A stretch of 64,000 nt of DNA. Source: Paenibacillus sp. SYP-B4298 (GTDB taxonomy: Bacteria; Bacillota; Bacilli; Paenibacillales; Paenibacillaceae). Each line of letters opens with the position of its first letter. Position 1 is the stretch's first letter. Under the pieces are notes generated by a model that did not search any database, had not been told where the DNA came from, and saw nothing but the letters and a program-made list of their open reading frames with translations. This document shows, in pieces, positions 9,055 to 20,950 of the stretch. The translations under genes were made by a program, and so were the position numbers. The stretch spans positions 1,053,501 through 1,117,500 of the forward strand of contig NZ_CP115484.1 of assembly GCF_027627475.1 (NCBI RefSeq). The letters run 5' to 3'.

Positions 9055-9573
9055 TCAGACGTGCTCTTCGCCCAGCGCGAATCGGCGATCCTGCATGATC
9101 TTATCTATCGTCTCGGTCATAGCCTCGGAGCCTTGTCCGCTCGTATCGAGCATATGTCTGCTGCTCAGGCCCGAGGCTCGAAACTCTTCCAGCAGCACGA
9201 GGGATCGCTCTCCCATCCGGTGCTGAGGCTCCCTCAGCCGGTCTCGATGCAGCAGCGTCGCCGGATCGGTCCACAGCACGACATAGATGAACCTCGCATT
9301 CAGATCGCTGAGCTGCTCTTGCAGGCGGTATGCCTCATCAGGAAATGCCACATAATCGATGACGACATCGATTCCCTCACGAATGAAATTACGTGTCAGA
9401 CTCCCGATATTATTCCAGATGAGCGCTGTCTCCCGCTTGCTCTCCCACGGCTTGCGCCTGCCCTTGACATGCATATGACTGACATCATCACCCGAAATAT
9501 AGGCGCTGTTCTTCAAAGCATGAACGAGTGCGCGCGAGGTGGTGGATTTCCCGACTCCAGCCGGGCCTGACAC
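9055..9573 (-). CDS. P-loop kinase-like ATPase
   Basis: 172 aa from a GTG at 9573. Walker A is GPAGVGKST at the very N-terminus. Further motifs are ISGDDVSHM, a lid-like segment rich in Arg (LLHRDRLREP) and the Asp-Val-Val-Ile-Asp-Tyr strand. It resembles the zeta-toxin/shikimate-kinase/AAA_33 group. The GTG start would remove the first beta strand. In-frame codons upstream (IPTVYLV) read like that strand, but the only nearby candidate start is ATA at 9591, placed 7 bases after an AAGGGGGG ribosome site. It follows psd on the same strand, in the same frame after the psd stop. Substrate unknown. Confidence 0.75.
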   Translation of the reverse strand: MSGPAGVGKSTTSRALVHALKNSAYISGDDVSHMHVKGRRKPWESKRETALIWNNIGSLTRNFIREGIDVVIDYVAFPDEAYRLQEQLSDLNARFIYVVLWTDPATLLHRDRLREPQHRMGERSLVLLEEFRASGLSSRHMLDTSGQGSEAMTETIDKIMQDRRFALGEEHV

Positions 9574-9651
9574 GAGATATACAGTAGGTATGGCTCTACC
9601 CCCCTTGTGTCCTCCAGATCGAGGAACAGCAGTTTCCTTGACTCTCCGCGT

Positions 9652-10452
9652 CTACGCCTTCAGCCTGCCAAGCTCCTCGCCCATCTTCACTCGTTTGCCG
9701 GTCATCAGATCCTTGCGCAGCGTGAAGGTATTGCCCTCCGTCAGCAGAACGACAGTCGAGCCGAATTCAAAATAGGCCAGCTCATCTCCCTTTGTCACCT
9801 TCGTCACGCGCTCATCCACATAGCGAATGCTGCTGACGTTCATCGCGCCGACCTTGACCACCGCTACTTCTCCTGCACTGTGGCGGATGTAGCTGACGAG
9901 CCGCTCATTGCGGCTGAGGACGCGCGGCATATGGCGCAGCCCGAAATCATTGACAGGATAGACGCGACCTGGAAGATGATCTCTCTCGACGATCGTGCCG
10001 CTAACTGGCGCATGGATACGATGGTAGTCCGTAGGACTCAGATACAGCACCAGGCAAAAGCCATTCTCATAGTTGGCGGCGCGCGGCGACTGCTGCAACA
10101 GCTCATCAATCGTATAGTCCTGGCCTTTAATATTCAGCACGGTACCATCTTGAATGGGGCCGCAGCCAGTAATAAGTGCATCCACGGGACTGACTAGCGA
10201 ATCGGCATGAGGATGAATCGGCCGAGCGCCTGTCTTCAGCCTTCTCGTAAAAAATTCATTCAGCGTGCCATACGCTTGCAGCGGCTTCTCCGCCTCATCG
10301 ACACGAATTCCATATAGTTTGGCAAATCGGGGAATAAAGTGCCGGCTAATCGAGGATTGAGCCAGCCTGCCCGTCATGTTGGAGATCCATTTGCGCGAGC
10401 TCAGCTCGGTCATGGATTTTAGCAGCCATTTGGTCATGGCGTTGAAGTCCAC
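9652..10452 (-). CDS. psd: phosphatidylserine decarboxylase proenzyme
   Basis: 266 aa, matching bacillar Psd (263). It converts phosphatidylserine to phosphatidylethanolamine at the membrane. The self-cleavage site FGSTVVLL, where Ser becomes the pyruvoyl group, lies near residue 235. Upstream conserved blocks are LSPTDYHRIHAPV, RVYPVN and KVGAMNVSSI. The start is a GTG (10452) just after AAAGG. An internal ATG five codons later is possible. Confidence 0.93.
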   Translation of the reverse strand: MDFNAMTKWLLKSMTELSSRKWISNMTGRLAQSSISRHFIPRFAKLYGIRVDEAEKPLQAYGTLNEFFTRRLKTGARPIHPHADSLVSPVDALITGCGPIQDGTVLNIKGQDYTIDELLQQSPRAANYENGFCLVLYLSPTDYHRIHAPVSGTIVERDHLPGRVYPVNDFGLRHMPRVLSRNERLVSYIRHSAGEVAVVKVGAMNVSSIRYVDERVTKVTKGDELAYFEFGSTVVLLTEGNTFTLRKDLMTGKRVKMGEELGRLKA

Positions 10453-10678
10453 CCTTTCTCTGCACCTTGTCTAGACGGTGCTCTCCACGTAAGTTTGCCA
10501 TATTGCGCCATACAAATCAACATTCGGCTCGCCTCATAGGTGCTGATGGAGAATTAAGGAAAAAAGTATAAAATTCAAACCCAAAATTAGGTCTATCTTC
10601 CGACAGATTCACTTGCTCTAGTACAGTATAATAGGGAGACGATAAAAATATGACAATAAATCGCTAGAGAGGTTGAGC

Positions 10679-11824
10679 ATGAGAAAACTAGTAGGATGTA
10701 TCGCTGCAATCATGTGTGTGATGATGATATGGAGTATGATGCCTGTATGGGCGGAACCGTCCGGTTCTTATACCGCCAAGGTGCTGAATGGTCCCCTTGA
10801 TGTGCGAAGGGATGCAGACGCCAAGTCAAAAATCGTAGGCTCGGTAGATAAAGGAGATACGGTCAGCGTGCTGGATGAAGCATTCGGCTGGTCGAAGATT
10901 AACAAGGACAAGGTGACAGGCTGGGTGGCTGGTTATTATCTGAAAAAATCAGGCAGTGCGGACAGCAGCAGCTCATCCTCCAGTGCTGTCTCGGGGACGG
11001 TCAACACCACGGCAGCAGTGGCATCGGGCAGCAGCGGCAAGGTGACAGCCGATTCGCTGCGCATCCGGTCGGGCGCCTCCACGAAGCATTCGGTGATCGG
11101 CGGACTCTCGCAAGGGGAGACCGTGAAGATTATCAGCAGCAAGGACGGATGGCTGCAGATTGAGATGGATGGCGGCAAGAAGGGCTGGGTATCGGGGGAA
11201 TTCATCGCGATCGGCGGCAAGACGGTCACACCAACGAAGACCGCTCAGTCAGGCAAGTCGACGACGAAGTCGGGGAAGGGTCTGAAGAATCGGGTCATCG
11301 TCGTTGATCCGGGACATGGCGGCAATGATCCGGGAGTCATCGGCTCGAAGCTGGGCACAGAGGAGAAAACCTTGAATCTGAGCACCTCTCAATATTTGGC
11401 TGAGGAATTGAAGAGCCGCGGCGCGACCGTCGTCATGACTCGCACGAAGGATGAGAAGCCTTCCCTGTCTAGCCGGGTACAGACGAGCCAATCGGCGGGC
11501 GCCGACCTGTTCATCAGCGTGCATTACAACTCATCCAAGAAAAAAACATCGGGCACACTGACGTTCTACTATAGCGAGCACAAGGATCTGCCTGTAGCCC
11601 GCGCGATCTCCAAGCAGCTCAATGCCACGGAGACGAAGCTCAAGGACAACGGCGTCTCATTCGGCGACCTGCATGTGCTGCGAGAGAACAGCGTTCCGGC
11701 GGCACTTGTGGAGATGGGCTTCCTCTCCAACGAGAAGGATGAGCGAATTGTGATCACAGATTCCTATCAGCGCAAGGCAGCGGCAGCGGTTGCCCGCGGC
11801 ATCGAAAACTATTTCTCGAATTAA
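10679..11824 (+). CDS. N-acetylmuramoyl-L-alanine amidase with two SH3 domains
   Basis: 381 aa. The ATG at 10679 follows AGAGAGG, and a TTG two codons earlier is less well placed. A Sec signal peptide (about residues 1-26, ending PVWA) is followed by two bacterial SH3 domains (about 30-85 and 115-170, each with a GWV/GWVSGEF end). A Ser/Gly/Thr linker leads to an Amidase_3 catalytic domain (about 205-380). Zn ligands and catalytic residues are seen in VDPGHGGNDPG, EEKTLNL, SVHYNSS and VEMGFLSN. It is an exported peptidoglycan hydrolase. TATAAT near 10627 marks a likely -10. Confidence 0.95.
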   Translation: MRKLVGCIAAIMCVMMIWSMMPVWAEPSGSYTAKVLNGPLDVRRDADAKSKIVGSVDKGDTVSVLDEAFGWSKINKDKVTGWVAGYYLKKSGSADSSSSSSSAVSGTVNTTAAVASGSSGKVTADSLRIRSGASTKHSVIGGLSQGETVKIISSKDGWLQIEMDGGKKGWVSGEFIAIGGKTVTPTKTAQSGKSTTKSGKGLKNRVIVVDPGHGGNDPGVIGSKLGTEEKTLNLSTSQYLAEELKSRGATVVMTRTKDEKPSLSSRVQTSQSAGADLFISVHYNSSKKKTSGTLTFYYSEHKDLPVARAISKQLNATETKLKDNGVSFGDLHVLRENSVPAALVEMGFLSNEKDERIVITDSYQRKAAAAVARGIENYFSN

Positions 11825-11833
11825 GAAGCTGGC

Positions 11834-11853
11834 TAGAGCAGCATGCTGCTCTA
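11834..11853. repeat. 20-bp perfect palindrome after the amidase
   Basis: TAGAGCAGCATGCTGCTCTA lies 10 bp past the amidase stop. It can form an 8-bp stem with a 4-base loop. No T-run follows, so it is a weak terminator at best. Confidence 0.6.
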
Positions 11854-12059
11854 AGGACATCATAGCGATAAAAGGCGAGGGAACGTGCGAATTAGAGCAT
11901 AGCTGCACAAGTCAGCCACATATAGCTTAGCAGGCACAGCGGTCAAGCAGGGGGAACCTTGCGGCCGCTGTGTTTTGGTGTTGGCAAGGGAGGAGCAGGT
12001 AGGGGACACAAGTTGCATAAATGGCATTTGCGTTAAGGCTTCGACGGATGGCATAGATT

Positions 12060-12257
12060 TATCATCGTGGTCGGATGTCTGGGGAGCAAGCGCGAACCCC
12101 AAGCTCACATGAAATCCCTGGGAGGTTCGCAACCCGCAGGGATACTGGTTTTTTTGGAAAAAAGGGTCGATTTTTCGCAGATTTAGAAGTATACTAGAAG
12201 AGGTTCGCGGAATAGCCCCCCACATCCCTTGCCTGACAAGGGATGCGCAAGGGTGCC
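12060..12257 (+). promoter_or_regulatory. CRISPR leader, type I-C-like
   Basis: This is non-coding, A/T-tract-rich DNA directly before the first repeat. It holds an inverted pair GCGAACC (12092-12098) / GGTTCGC (12124-12130), a third copy GGTTCGCG at 12202, and a 9-bp hairpin CATCCCTTG-cctga-CAAGGGATG (12223-12245) ending 12 bp before repeat 1. The GCGAACCCC...GGGAGGTTCGC block is reminiscent of I-C leaders. The array decays at the other end, which fits the leader lying here. Confidence 0.7.
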
Positions 12258-13338
<1,081 letters not shown>

Positions 13339-13594
13339 TGCACAGATAACCGCCAAGTAAAGCTGCCAATACGGTTGCTTCCTTCACCCCACTCAGGCTG
13401 TTAAAGCCTGTTCTGATCATCCTCATTTATGAAAGCGAATTCATAACCTTCACCACTCAATCTCTCGCTGCCCCTGACTCATGACTAGCGGACTTGGGTC
13501 AGGGCAGGGGCAATCTGCCGTGGCGGCTTGGTCATCTGCTCGATATGATGGGATAAAGATGCCAATCTATAAGGAGGTGGCTGTCATTACGAGG

Positions 13595-14749
13595 ATGAAA
13601 GTCGGCTTTGTGACGCCCGGCTCCTACCCTCTGCCATCCGCCACGAGCAGCTCCGTGGAACGGGTTATCGAGCATGTCGCCGGACATGTGGCGCCTCATA
13701 CGGATACGCGCATCTACGGGCGCACCGCGCCCAGACTTGCTCGCCGCTCTGTGGTGCGTGGTGCGCTGTGTGTCCGATTTCCTGCGGCAGATAAGAAGCG
13801 CTATATTACAGAGGTGTCGCGTTCGCTGCGCACATTCGCACCCGATGTTATCGTGGTGGAGAATCGACCGTCCTATGTGCTCTCGGTGCGCAAGCGTAAT
13901 CCTGGGGCGCGTATCTGGCTGAGCCTCCAGTCCTCCACCTTCATTCGTTCGCCCTACATTAGCGCAAGACGGCTGAAGCTGAGCTTCCGCCATGCGGAGA
14001 AGGTGATTGTGAATAGCTATTTTCTGCGCGATGTTGTGGCAGCGCGCGTGCCGGAGGCCGCACATAAAATTCATGTCATTCACCTAGGCGTTGATACCAC
14101 GCGTTTCCCTTCGCAGTATTCGGCAGAAGGTGCCGTGCGGCGAGCTATGCTGCGGGCCAAGCGGGGCTGGCAAGGGCGAAGTGTCGTATTGTTCATGGGT
14201 CGCCTGATTCCGCTCAAGGGCGCGCATCACCTGCTCCATCTGCTGCCAGAGCTGGTCGCCCGTCACCCGCAATTGCTGCTGGTTATTGTGGGCAGCGCCT
14301 ATTACGGATCGCATCAGATGACGGCTTATACACGCCAATTGCACCGTCTGGGTAGACGCTGGAAGAATCATATCCACTTTGTTCCCTATGTGCCGTATAC
14401 TCAAGTGCCAGACTGGTTCCTGGCCGCCGATATGGCGGTGGTGCCCTCAGGGCGGCGAGAGGCGTTCGGATTGGTCAATGTCGAGGCGATGTCCTGCGGT
14501 CTGCCTGTGATTGCTACTCGTGTAGGCGGCATTAAGGAGATCGTCGAGCACGGCGGCAGCGGATTTCTCGTAGACCCTGATCGGGTGCGGGCCGAGCTGA
14601 AGCAGCGGCTGCTTCAACTGCTGGAGGATGAACAACTGCGAACGATGATGGGGCTGAGAAGCCGGGAACGGGTGGAGCAGCTATTCACATGGAGCCACAC
14701 AGGGGATCAATGGCTGCAATTGCTGCGTGGAGCGGGAGGAAGGATATAG
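13595..14749 (+). CDS. GT4-type glycosyltransferase, spore-coat CotSA-like
   Basis: 384 aa from the ATG at 13595. The N-terminal Rossmann half starts MKVGFVTPGSYPLPS. The C-terminal half has the retaining GT4 signature REAFGLVNVEAMSCGLPVIAT (E-x7-E), followed by VGGIKEIVEHGGSGFLV. It transfers a sugar from a nucleotide donor in the cytosol. The start is ambiguous: AAGGAGG at 13571 is 17 bases from this ATG but 8 bases from an in-frame ATT at 13586. ATG 13559 also exists. Position at the head of the glycan region suggests a spore-surface role. Confidence 0.88.
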   Translation: MKVGFVTPGSYPLPSATSSSVERVIEHVAGHVAPHTDTRIYGRTAPRLARRSVVRGALCVRFPAADKKRYITEVSRSLRTFAPDVIVVENRPSYVLSVRKRNPGARIWLSLQSSTFIRSPYISARRLKLSFRHAEKVIVNSYFLRDVVAARVPEAAHKIHVIHLGVDTTRFPSQYSAEGAVRRAMLRAKRGWQGRSVVLFMGRLIPLKGAHHLLHLLPELVARHPQLLLVIVGSAYYGSHQMTAYTRQLHRLGRRWKNHIHFVPYVPYTQVPDWFLAADMAVVPSGRREAFGLVNVEAMSCGLPVIATRVGGIKEIVEHGGSGFLVDPDRVRAELKQRLLQLLEDEQLRTMMGLRSRERVEQLFTWSHTGDQWLQLLRGAGGRI

Positions 14750-14765
14750 GAAGAACAGGAAAGGG

Positions 14766-14794
14766 TTGACAATACAGCCCATACCCGATATAGT
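14766..14794 (+). promoter_or_regulatory. sigma-A promoter for the thi transcript
   Basis: Perfect TTGACA (14766-14771), a 17-bp spacer and TATAGT (14789-14794) stand just upstream of the TPP riboswitch. Confidence 0.85.
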
Positions 14795-14810
14795 CATAAG
14801 CATGAATCCA

Positions 14811-14900
14811 CTAGGGGCGCCCGCTTGGGCTGAGATAAGGCGTTTTGCCTTGGTCCCTTTGAACCTGATCTGGTTAGCACCAGCGTAGGAAAGTGGGAAT
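14811..14900 (+). ncRNA. TPP (THI-box) riboswitch
   Basis: The conserved core is present: GGGGCGCC..., GGGCTGAGAT, then TTTGAACCTGATCTGGTTA and GCACCAGCGTAGG. It binds thiamine pyrophosphate and controls thiamine synthesis genes. A Rho-independent terminator follows within 25 bases, so control is by transcription attenuation. Confidence 0.96.
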
Positions 14901-14923
14901 AATGCCTCGTGCCATTATTTCGT

Positions 14924-14949
14924 GCTGCCCTTCGCCGGGCAGCTTTTTT
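14924..14949 (+). terminator. riboswitch-controlled terminator
   Basis: GCTGCCC-TTCGCC-GGGCAGC followed by TTTTTT. It is the expression platform of the TPP riboswitch. Confidence 0.9.
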
Positions 14950-17334
<2,385 letters not shown>

Positions 17335-17371
17335 CCTGTCGGCTCCTTCCCCTGGCAGGCAGCGCGTAATC

Positions 17372-17437
17372 TCCTATGCTTCGTCTATCTTTTCCCACAG
17401 GGCAGAGAGTCAAAAGCCTGGGAAGTAGCATAGGATA
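17372..17437. repeat. imperfect inverted repeat with a sigma-K-like -10
   Basis: TCCTATGCT (17372-17380) pairs with AGCATAGGA (17427-17435), and the inner TTCCCA with TGGGAA. The right arm contains CATAGGATA (17429-17437), which matches the sigma-K -10 form CATA-N3-TA and lies 33 bp before the next gene. A good -35 is not evident. It may also serve as the thiC terminator. Confidence 0.4.
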
Positions 17438-17470
17438 GGGAGACTACATTGCTATGAGAAGGGAAGAGCC

Positions 17471-18505
17471 ATGAAAAAAAACAGGCGCACCAAAATTCGC
17501 AGGCCCAGAAAGCCGCTTTTTTACACGGCGGACCCGCGTACCTCGGAATTGAAATTTCTCGATGAACTGAAGGATCGCAAGCCTGCTCCCGCCAGGCCGC
17601 AGGCCAATAAGCCTGTGATGATCCATTCGCTCATTGCTGAATATGATACGACACAGGAAGAGGGGACTGCTCCAGCCGCGGCAACGGGGGGACAGCGTAC
17701 CCTGCCACAGAGCGCTAAGCCTCGCGCGGCTCTGGCTGCGGCAGATGGAGCAGCGCTGAGCGAGAGCGTAATGGGACATTGGTCCAGCAAGGCAGAGGCG
17801 GGTTGCCCCGCGACGAAGCCAGACAAGGGATCAGGCCCGGGGGGGCAAGGGGCTGCCGAATCGGAGGAGGCCCCGCGGAACAGTGATCGAGCAAGCGCAC
17901 CGGGCAGCTCGAATGCGGCGTCCAGCTCCATAGTAGGGAAAATGGCGTCTGGCCCTGGAGTGGGCAGCGAAGCCGGTGGGCGGAGCGCAAGCGCATCCCA
18001 TGCGGTAGCTGAAGGCGGAGCAGGCGAGAGGACAAATACGGGAGAGCAGGGCGGGTCAGAGCGTAGCGGCGGAAGTATACCGTGGCGCAGCGGGATCACA
18101 GTGCCCGAAGCCAGGCTGGAGAAGAGCAGTGCTGCCCAATTGGCCCTGGGGAATCAGGACGTAGCCGCAGGTGACGGGCCGAGAGAAGGGCAGGCGGCTG
18201 CTATGGGAGAGCGTTCCCCGGCAGTATCTGCGGGATATTGCAGCGGAGTTGCGTCGTTCTCCATCCCGGATGGGATGGAACGAATCCATGTAACGATTGT
18301 GCTGCCATCGTTCTTCGTCGGCAGCGTGCGTGGACGCCGCAGCTCCTATGCTCTGACTGCCGTTAGCAACCAGCCGGACTGCCAGGTGTTTGTATCTTCA
18401 AAGACAGAGACGAGAGCGACAGTGGCGGTGCAACGCAGCAAGCGTGGGGGAATTCTAACTGGTGAACTGAACTGGATTGCCGCCCAGATTGCTCCCATTC
18501 CATAA
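17471..18505 (+). CDS. hypothetical protein with basic N-terminus and low-complexity middle
   Basis: 344 aa. I do not recognise a family. Residues 1-17 are strongly basic (KKNRRTKIRRPRKP). About 55-250 is an Ala/Ser/Gly/Glu-rich, probably disordered segment. The last ~80 residues form a compact beta-rich domain (HVTIVLPSFFVGSVRG ... GELNWIAAQIAPIP). A ribosome site GAAGGGAAGAG lies before the ATG. A sigma-K-like -10 upstream and position next to the spore glycan genes suggest late sporulation expression. The basic N-terminus recalls those of neighbouring proteins. Function unknown. Confidence 0.7.
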   Translation: MKKNRRTKIRRPRKPLFYTADPRTSELKFLDELKDRKPAPARPQANKPVMIHSLIAEYDTTQEEGTAPAAATGGQRTLPQSAKPRAALAAADGAALSESVMGHWSSKAEAGCPATKPDKGSGPGGQGAAESEEAPRNSDRASAPGSSNAASSSIVGKMASGPGVGSEAGGRSASASHAVAEGGAGERTNTGEQGGSERSGGSIPWRSGITVPEARLEKSSAAQLALGNQDVAAGDGPREGQAAAMGERSPAVSAGYCSGVASFSIPDGMERIHVTIVLPSFFVGSVRGRRSSYALTAVSNQPDCQVFVSSKTETRATVAVQRSKRGGILTGELNWIAAQIAPIP

Positions 18506-18520
18506 GAAGAATCGGATTAG

Positions 18521-18556
18521 GCAGGCTGCCGCATGTTGCGGCGGCCTGTTTTTTTT
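18521..18556 (+). terminator. intrinsic terminator
   Basis: CAGGC-T-GCCGCA ... TGCGGC-G-GCCTG stem with a short loop, followed by eight T. It closes the hypothetical gene before the glycosyltransferase operon. Confidence 0.88.
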
Positions 18557-18671
18557 GCGTGCTGCTTGGACGGCTGCACCTGTACATCTGCCGTTGCGGA
18601 GCGCATGATACGGCATAGAATGACTCGTATAAGTATAGGTTCAACAAGTTGCCTGTCCAGGAGGTGAAAGC

Positions 18672-19517
18672 ATGCGCAAACAACAAGTCAGTCGCGTGCG
18701 CGGCAGGGGCAGGGGAAAGGGAAGGGATCGCCGAAGAGGAGCGGTCAGTTCAGCGCCGATCGTCAATGCCGAGCAGCCCAAGGTGTCGGTCGTAATCCCG
18801 TTCATGAATGAACGGCGCACCATTCGCCGCGTAATTCGGCAAGCTCGCGCTGTCCATCCTTCCACAGAGGTGATCGTTGTCGCAAATGGCTCAAGCGCTG
18901 AGGCGCTTGACACAGTGATGCGCAGTGGGGCTAAGGTTCTCGCCTACAGCGAGCCGCTCGGACATGATGTGGGACGAAGCATCGGCGCAAGGGCAGCGAA
19001 GGGAGAGGTGCTGCTGTTCATCGATGCGGATATGGTGCTTCAAGCTGGCAAGCTGCGGCCGTTTGTTCAGGCTGTCATCAGCGGTAGCGCGGATGTGGCG
19101 CTCAATGATTATGCGGGCCCGACGGATACTAAGAAGGTTCATCCCGTCGTGTTAGCCAAGCATGCGCTCAATGCGCTGCTCGGGCATGAGCAGCTAAGAG
19201 GCGCCTCGCTCACTGCGATTCCTCATGCGCTCAGTCGCAAGGCGCTGGCAGTGATCGGAGTGGACTCGCTGCTTGTACCTCCGCTGGCTCAGGCCAAGGC
19301 GATCGGCAAGGGGCTGAAGGTGCGGGCAGTGCATACTGTACAGGTTGGCAGACTGAACCCGCTGCGCAAGGGACGGGAGAGAAAGTTCTCGCTGGCCTCC
19401 ATCATTGTCGGTGATCATCTGGAGGCCTTGGAGTGGTGGGCACGACATACCGATGAGCGCGGCGGTATGGAGGACTTGAGCAGACAACGTCAGATGCTGG
19501 GGGGATACCATGGCTAA
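18672..19517 (+). CDS. GT2 glycosyltransferase with basic N-terminus
   Basis: 281 aa. About 26 basic Arg/Gly/Lys-rich residues precede a GT-A fold: KVSVVIPFMNERRTIRRV, then VVANGSS and the metal-binding FIDADMVL (DxD). The C-terminal half has IPHALSRKALAVIGV, shared with the next gene, so the two are tandem paralogues. CAGGAGGTG precedes the ATG. Its stop overlaps the ATG at 19510 of the next gene. Donor and acceptor sugars are unknown. Context points to spore-surface glycan. Confidence 0.88.
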   Translation: MRKQQVSRVRGRGRGKGRDRRRGAVSSAPIVNAEQPKVSVVIPFMNERRTIRRVIRQARAVHPSTEVIVVANGSSAEALDTVMRSGAKVLAYSEPLGHDVGRSIGARAAKGEVLLFIDADMVLQAGKLRPFVQAVISGSADVALNDYAGPTDTKKVHPVVLAKHALNALLGHEQLRGASLTAIPHALSRKALAVIGVDSLLVPPLAQAKAIGKGLKVRAVHTVQVGRLNPLRKGRERKFSLASIIVGDHLEALEWWARHTDERGGMEDLSRQRQMLGGYHG

Positions 19518-19649
19518 CGTGTCGAGGATACGGAGAGGAACGGCTGGCACACGGCATGCTCGGTGTGCCGCTGCACAGAGGAAGAGGCGGTCGCTTGCCG
19601 TAGGGGAGGCTGCGTCGTTATCATCAGACAGCTCAGCCCTGCCCGGCGC

Positions 19650-19697
19650 TCGCCTTCGCCTGCGCTGCGAGGTGCCCGGCAGCGCAGGCGAAGGCGA
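19650..19697. repeat. 19-bp perfect inverted repeat with 10-base loop
   Basis: Arms 19650-19668 and 19679-19697 (core CGCCTTCGCCTGCGCTGC and its complement) are perfect. This is a very stable GC hairpin inside the N-terminal part of a glycosyltransferase gene, at the left edge of a ~350-bp block of extreme GC content. Confidence 0.9.
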
Positions 19698-19726
19698 AGG
19701 GCGCGTGGCGCTGGCTGCGCCGGGGC

Positions 19727-20950
19727 GTGCCGCGGAGCCGGGCGCGTGCGGCATCGCCGCTGCATCGCCCGTCGGCGCCGCGCCCGCGCCGCCGCTACGG
19801 CGCGCATCGCCGCCGCGCCGCCAGCGCCGGGACGCCGCCGGAGCGCCAAGCGCCCGGCGCGCGCCGCCAGCGCCCGGCAGCGGCCGGGTCGCGCCGCTCG
19901 CGGAGCGCGCCGCCGCGGCCGCCGCTCGCGCGCCGCGCCGCCAGGCGGCGCACAGGCGCGCTCGCGCCGCAGCGGAGCGGCGCTGCAGGCTGCCCGCGCC
20001 GCTGGGAGGCGTTGGCGCAGCAGCTCCGCGCTGCGCCGGACGGGGCGCCTGCAGGCTGGCAGCTACGGCAGGCGCTGAATGCGGCGTTCAGCCGGACAAG
20101 ACAGGCTGGACGGCTGACATTGCAGGCCGCGCTACAGGAGGGGGCGGCATTGCGCGACGGGTTCGCCCATAGCTGGGGACAGTCTGTGCCGCCCTATGTG
20201 CTGCTGCCGCTGCGGGGCAGCGCGGCTGCGGTGGTGACGGTGCGCAATGAAGAGGCGGCCATTCGCCAGGTGCTTCGGGAGCTGGCGCTGCTGCCGCTGG
20301 ATGATGCCATCGTGGTCATTAATGGCAGCAGTGATCATAGCTTTAAATATGCCCGCGAATTCGAGGGCGTGACCATCGTTCATGAACCGTCTGCTCTTGG
20401 TCTTGATGTCGGGCGAGCGCTTGGGGCCAAGATGACCGATGCAGATATAGTGTTGTTTATGGATGGCGATTTTCCTGTACCCGCGCCGGAGCTGGCGGCA
20501 TTCCTGTACGCGGTAGATCAGGGCGTCGATGTGGCATTGAATGATGTGATGCCTTATTTGAGCAGCTTTGCCCATTGGGATGCGGTATCACGCGTGAAGC
20601 AGTTCCTCAATAGCGCACTGGGCCGCGAGGATCTGGGGGCCAATTCCCTCACATGCATTCCGCACGCCCTGTCGCGGAAGGCCATCCAGACGATCGGCGT
20701 ACAGACGCTCGCTGTGCCGCCCAAGGCGCAAGCCGCGGCCTTGAATGCGCGGCTGATGGCGGTTGCTGTCGCCAGCATCAATGTGTTCGCCAAGAACAGG
20801 CGACGCAAGCAAAATACCGGTGCAGACAACCCGGTTGCCCGTCTTATCCTCGGCGACCACATCGAGGCGCTTCACAGCCTGCAATATTCAGGCGGGTCGC
20901 GTCTGGCCTATGCCGATCGGATAAGACGGAGAAATCTCGCGGGAGGATGA
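19727..20950 (+). CDS. GT2 glycosyltransferase with Arg/Ala/Pro-rich N-terminus, probable frameshift
   Basis: The catalytic part is clear: AAVVTVRNEEAAIRQV, VVINGSS, FMDGDFPV (DxD) and IPHALSRKAIQTIGV, paralogous to the gene before it. The annotated frame begins at 19727 inside low-complexity DNA. A much better start is the ATG at 19510, translationally coupled to the previous stop (ATGGCTAA), but it is in another frame (open to 20172). That frame gives a basic N-terminus (MANVSRIRRGTAGTRHAR) like its paralogue. A 1-base slip somewhere in 19603-20050, by sequencing error or real mutation, would join them. It overlaps the next gene by ATGA. Confidence 0.7.
   Translation: MPRSRARAASPLHRPSAPRPRRRYGAHRRRAASAGTPPERQAPGARRQRPAAAGSRRSRSAPPRPPLARRAARRRTGALAPQRSGAAGCPRRWEALAQQLRAAPDGAPAGWQLRQALNAAFSRTRQAGRLTLQAALQEGAALRDGFAHSWGQSVPPYVLLPLRGSAAAVVTVRNEEAAIRQVLRELALLPLDDAIVVINGSSDHSFKYAREFEGVTIVHEPSALGLDVGRALGAKMTDADIVLFMDGDFPVPAPELAAFLYAVDQGVDVALNDVMPYLSSFAHWDAVSRVKQFLNSALGREDLGANSLTCIPHALSRKAIQTIGVQTLAVPPKAQAAALNARLMAVAVASINVFAKNRRRKQNTGADNPVARLILGDHIEALHSLQYSGGSRLAYADRIRRRNLAGG

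Noticed and set aside
19650-19697. Transcription terminator
   Set aside because: The hairpin is strong but has no T-run and lies inside a coding region between coupled genes.
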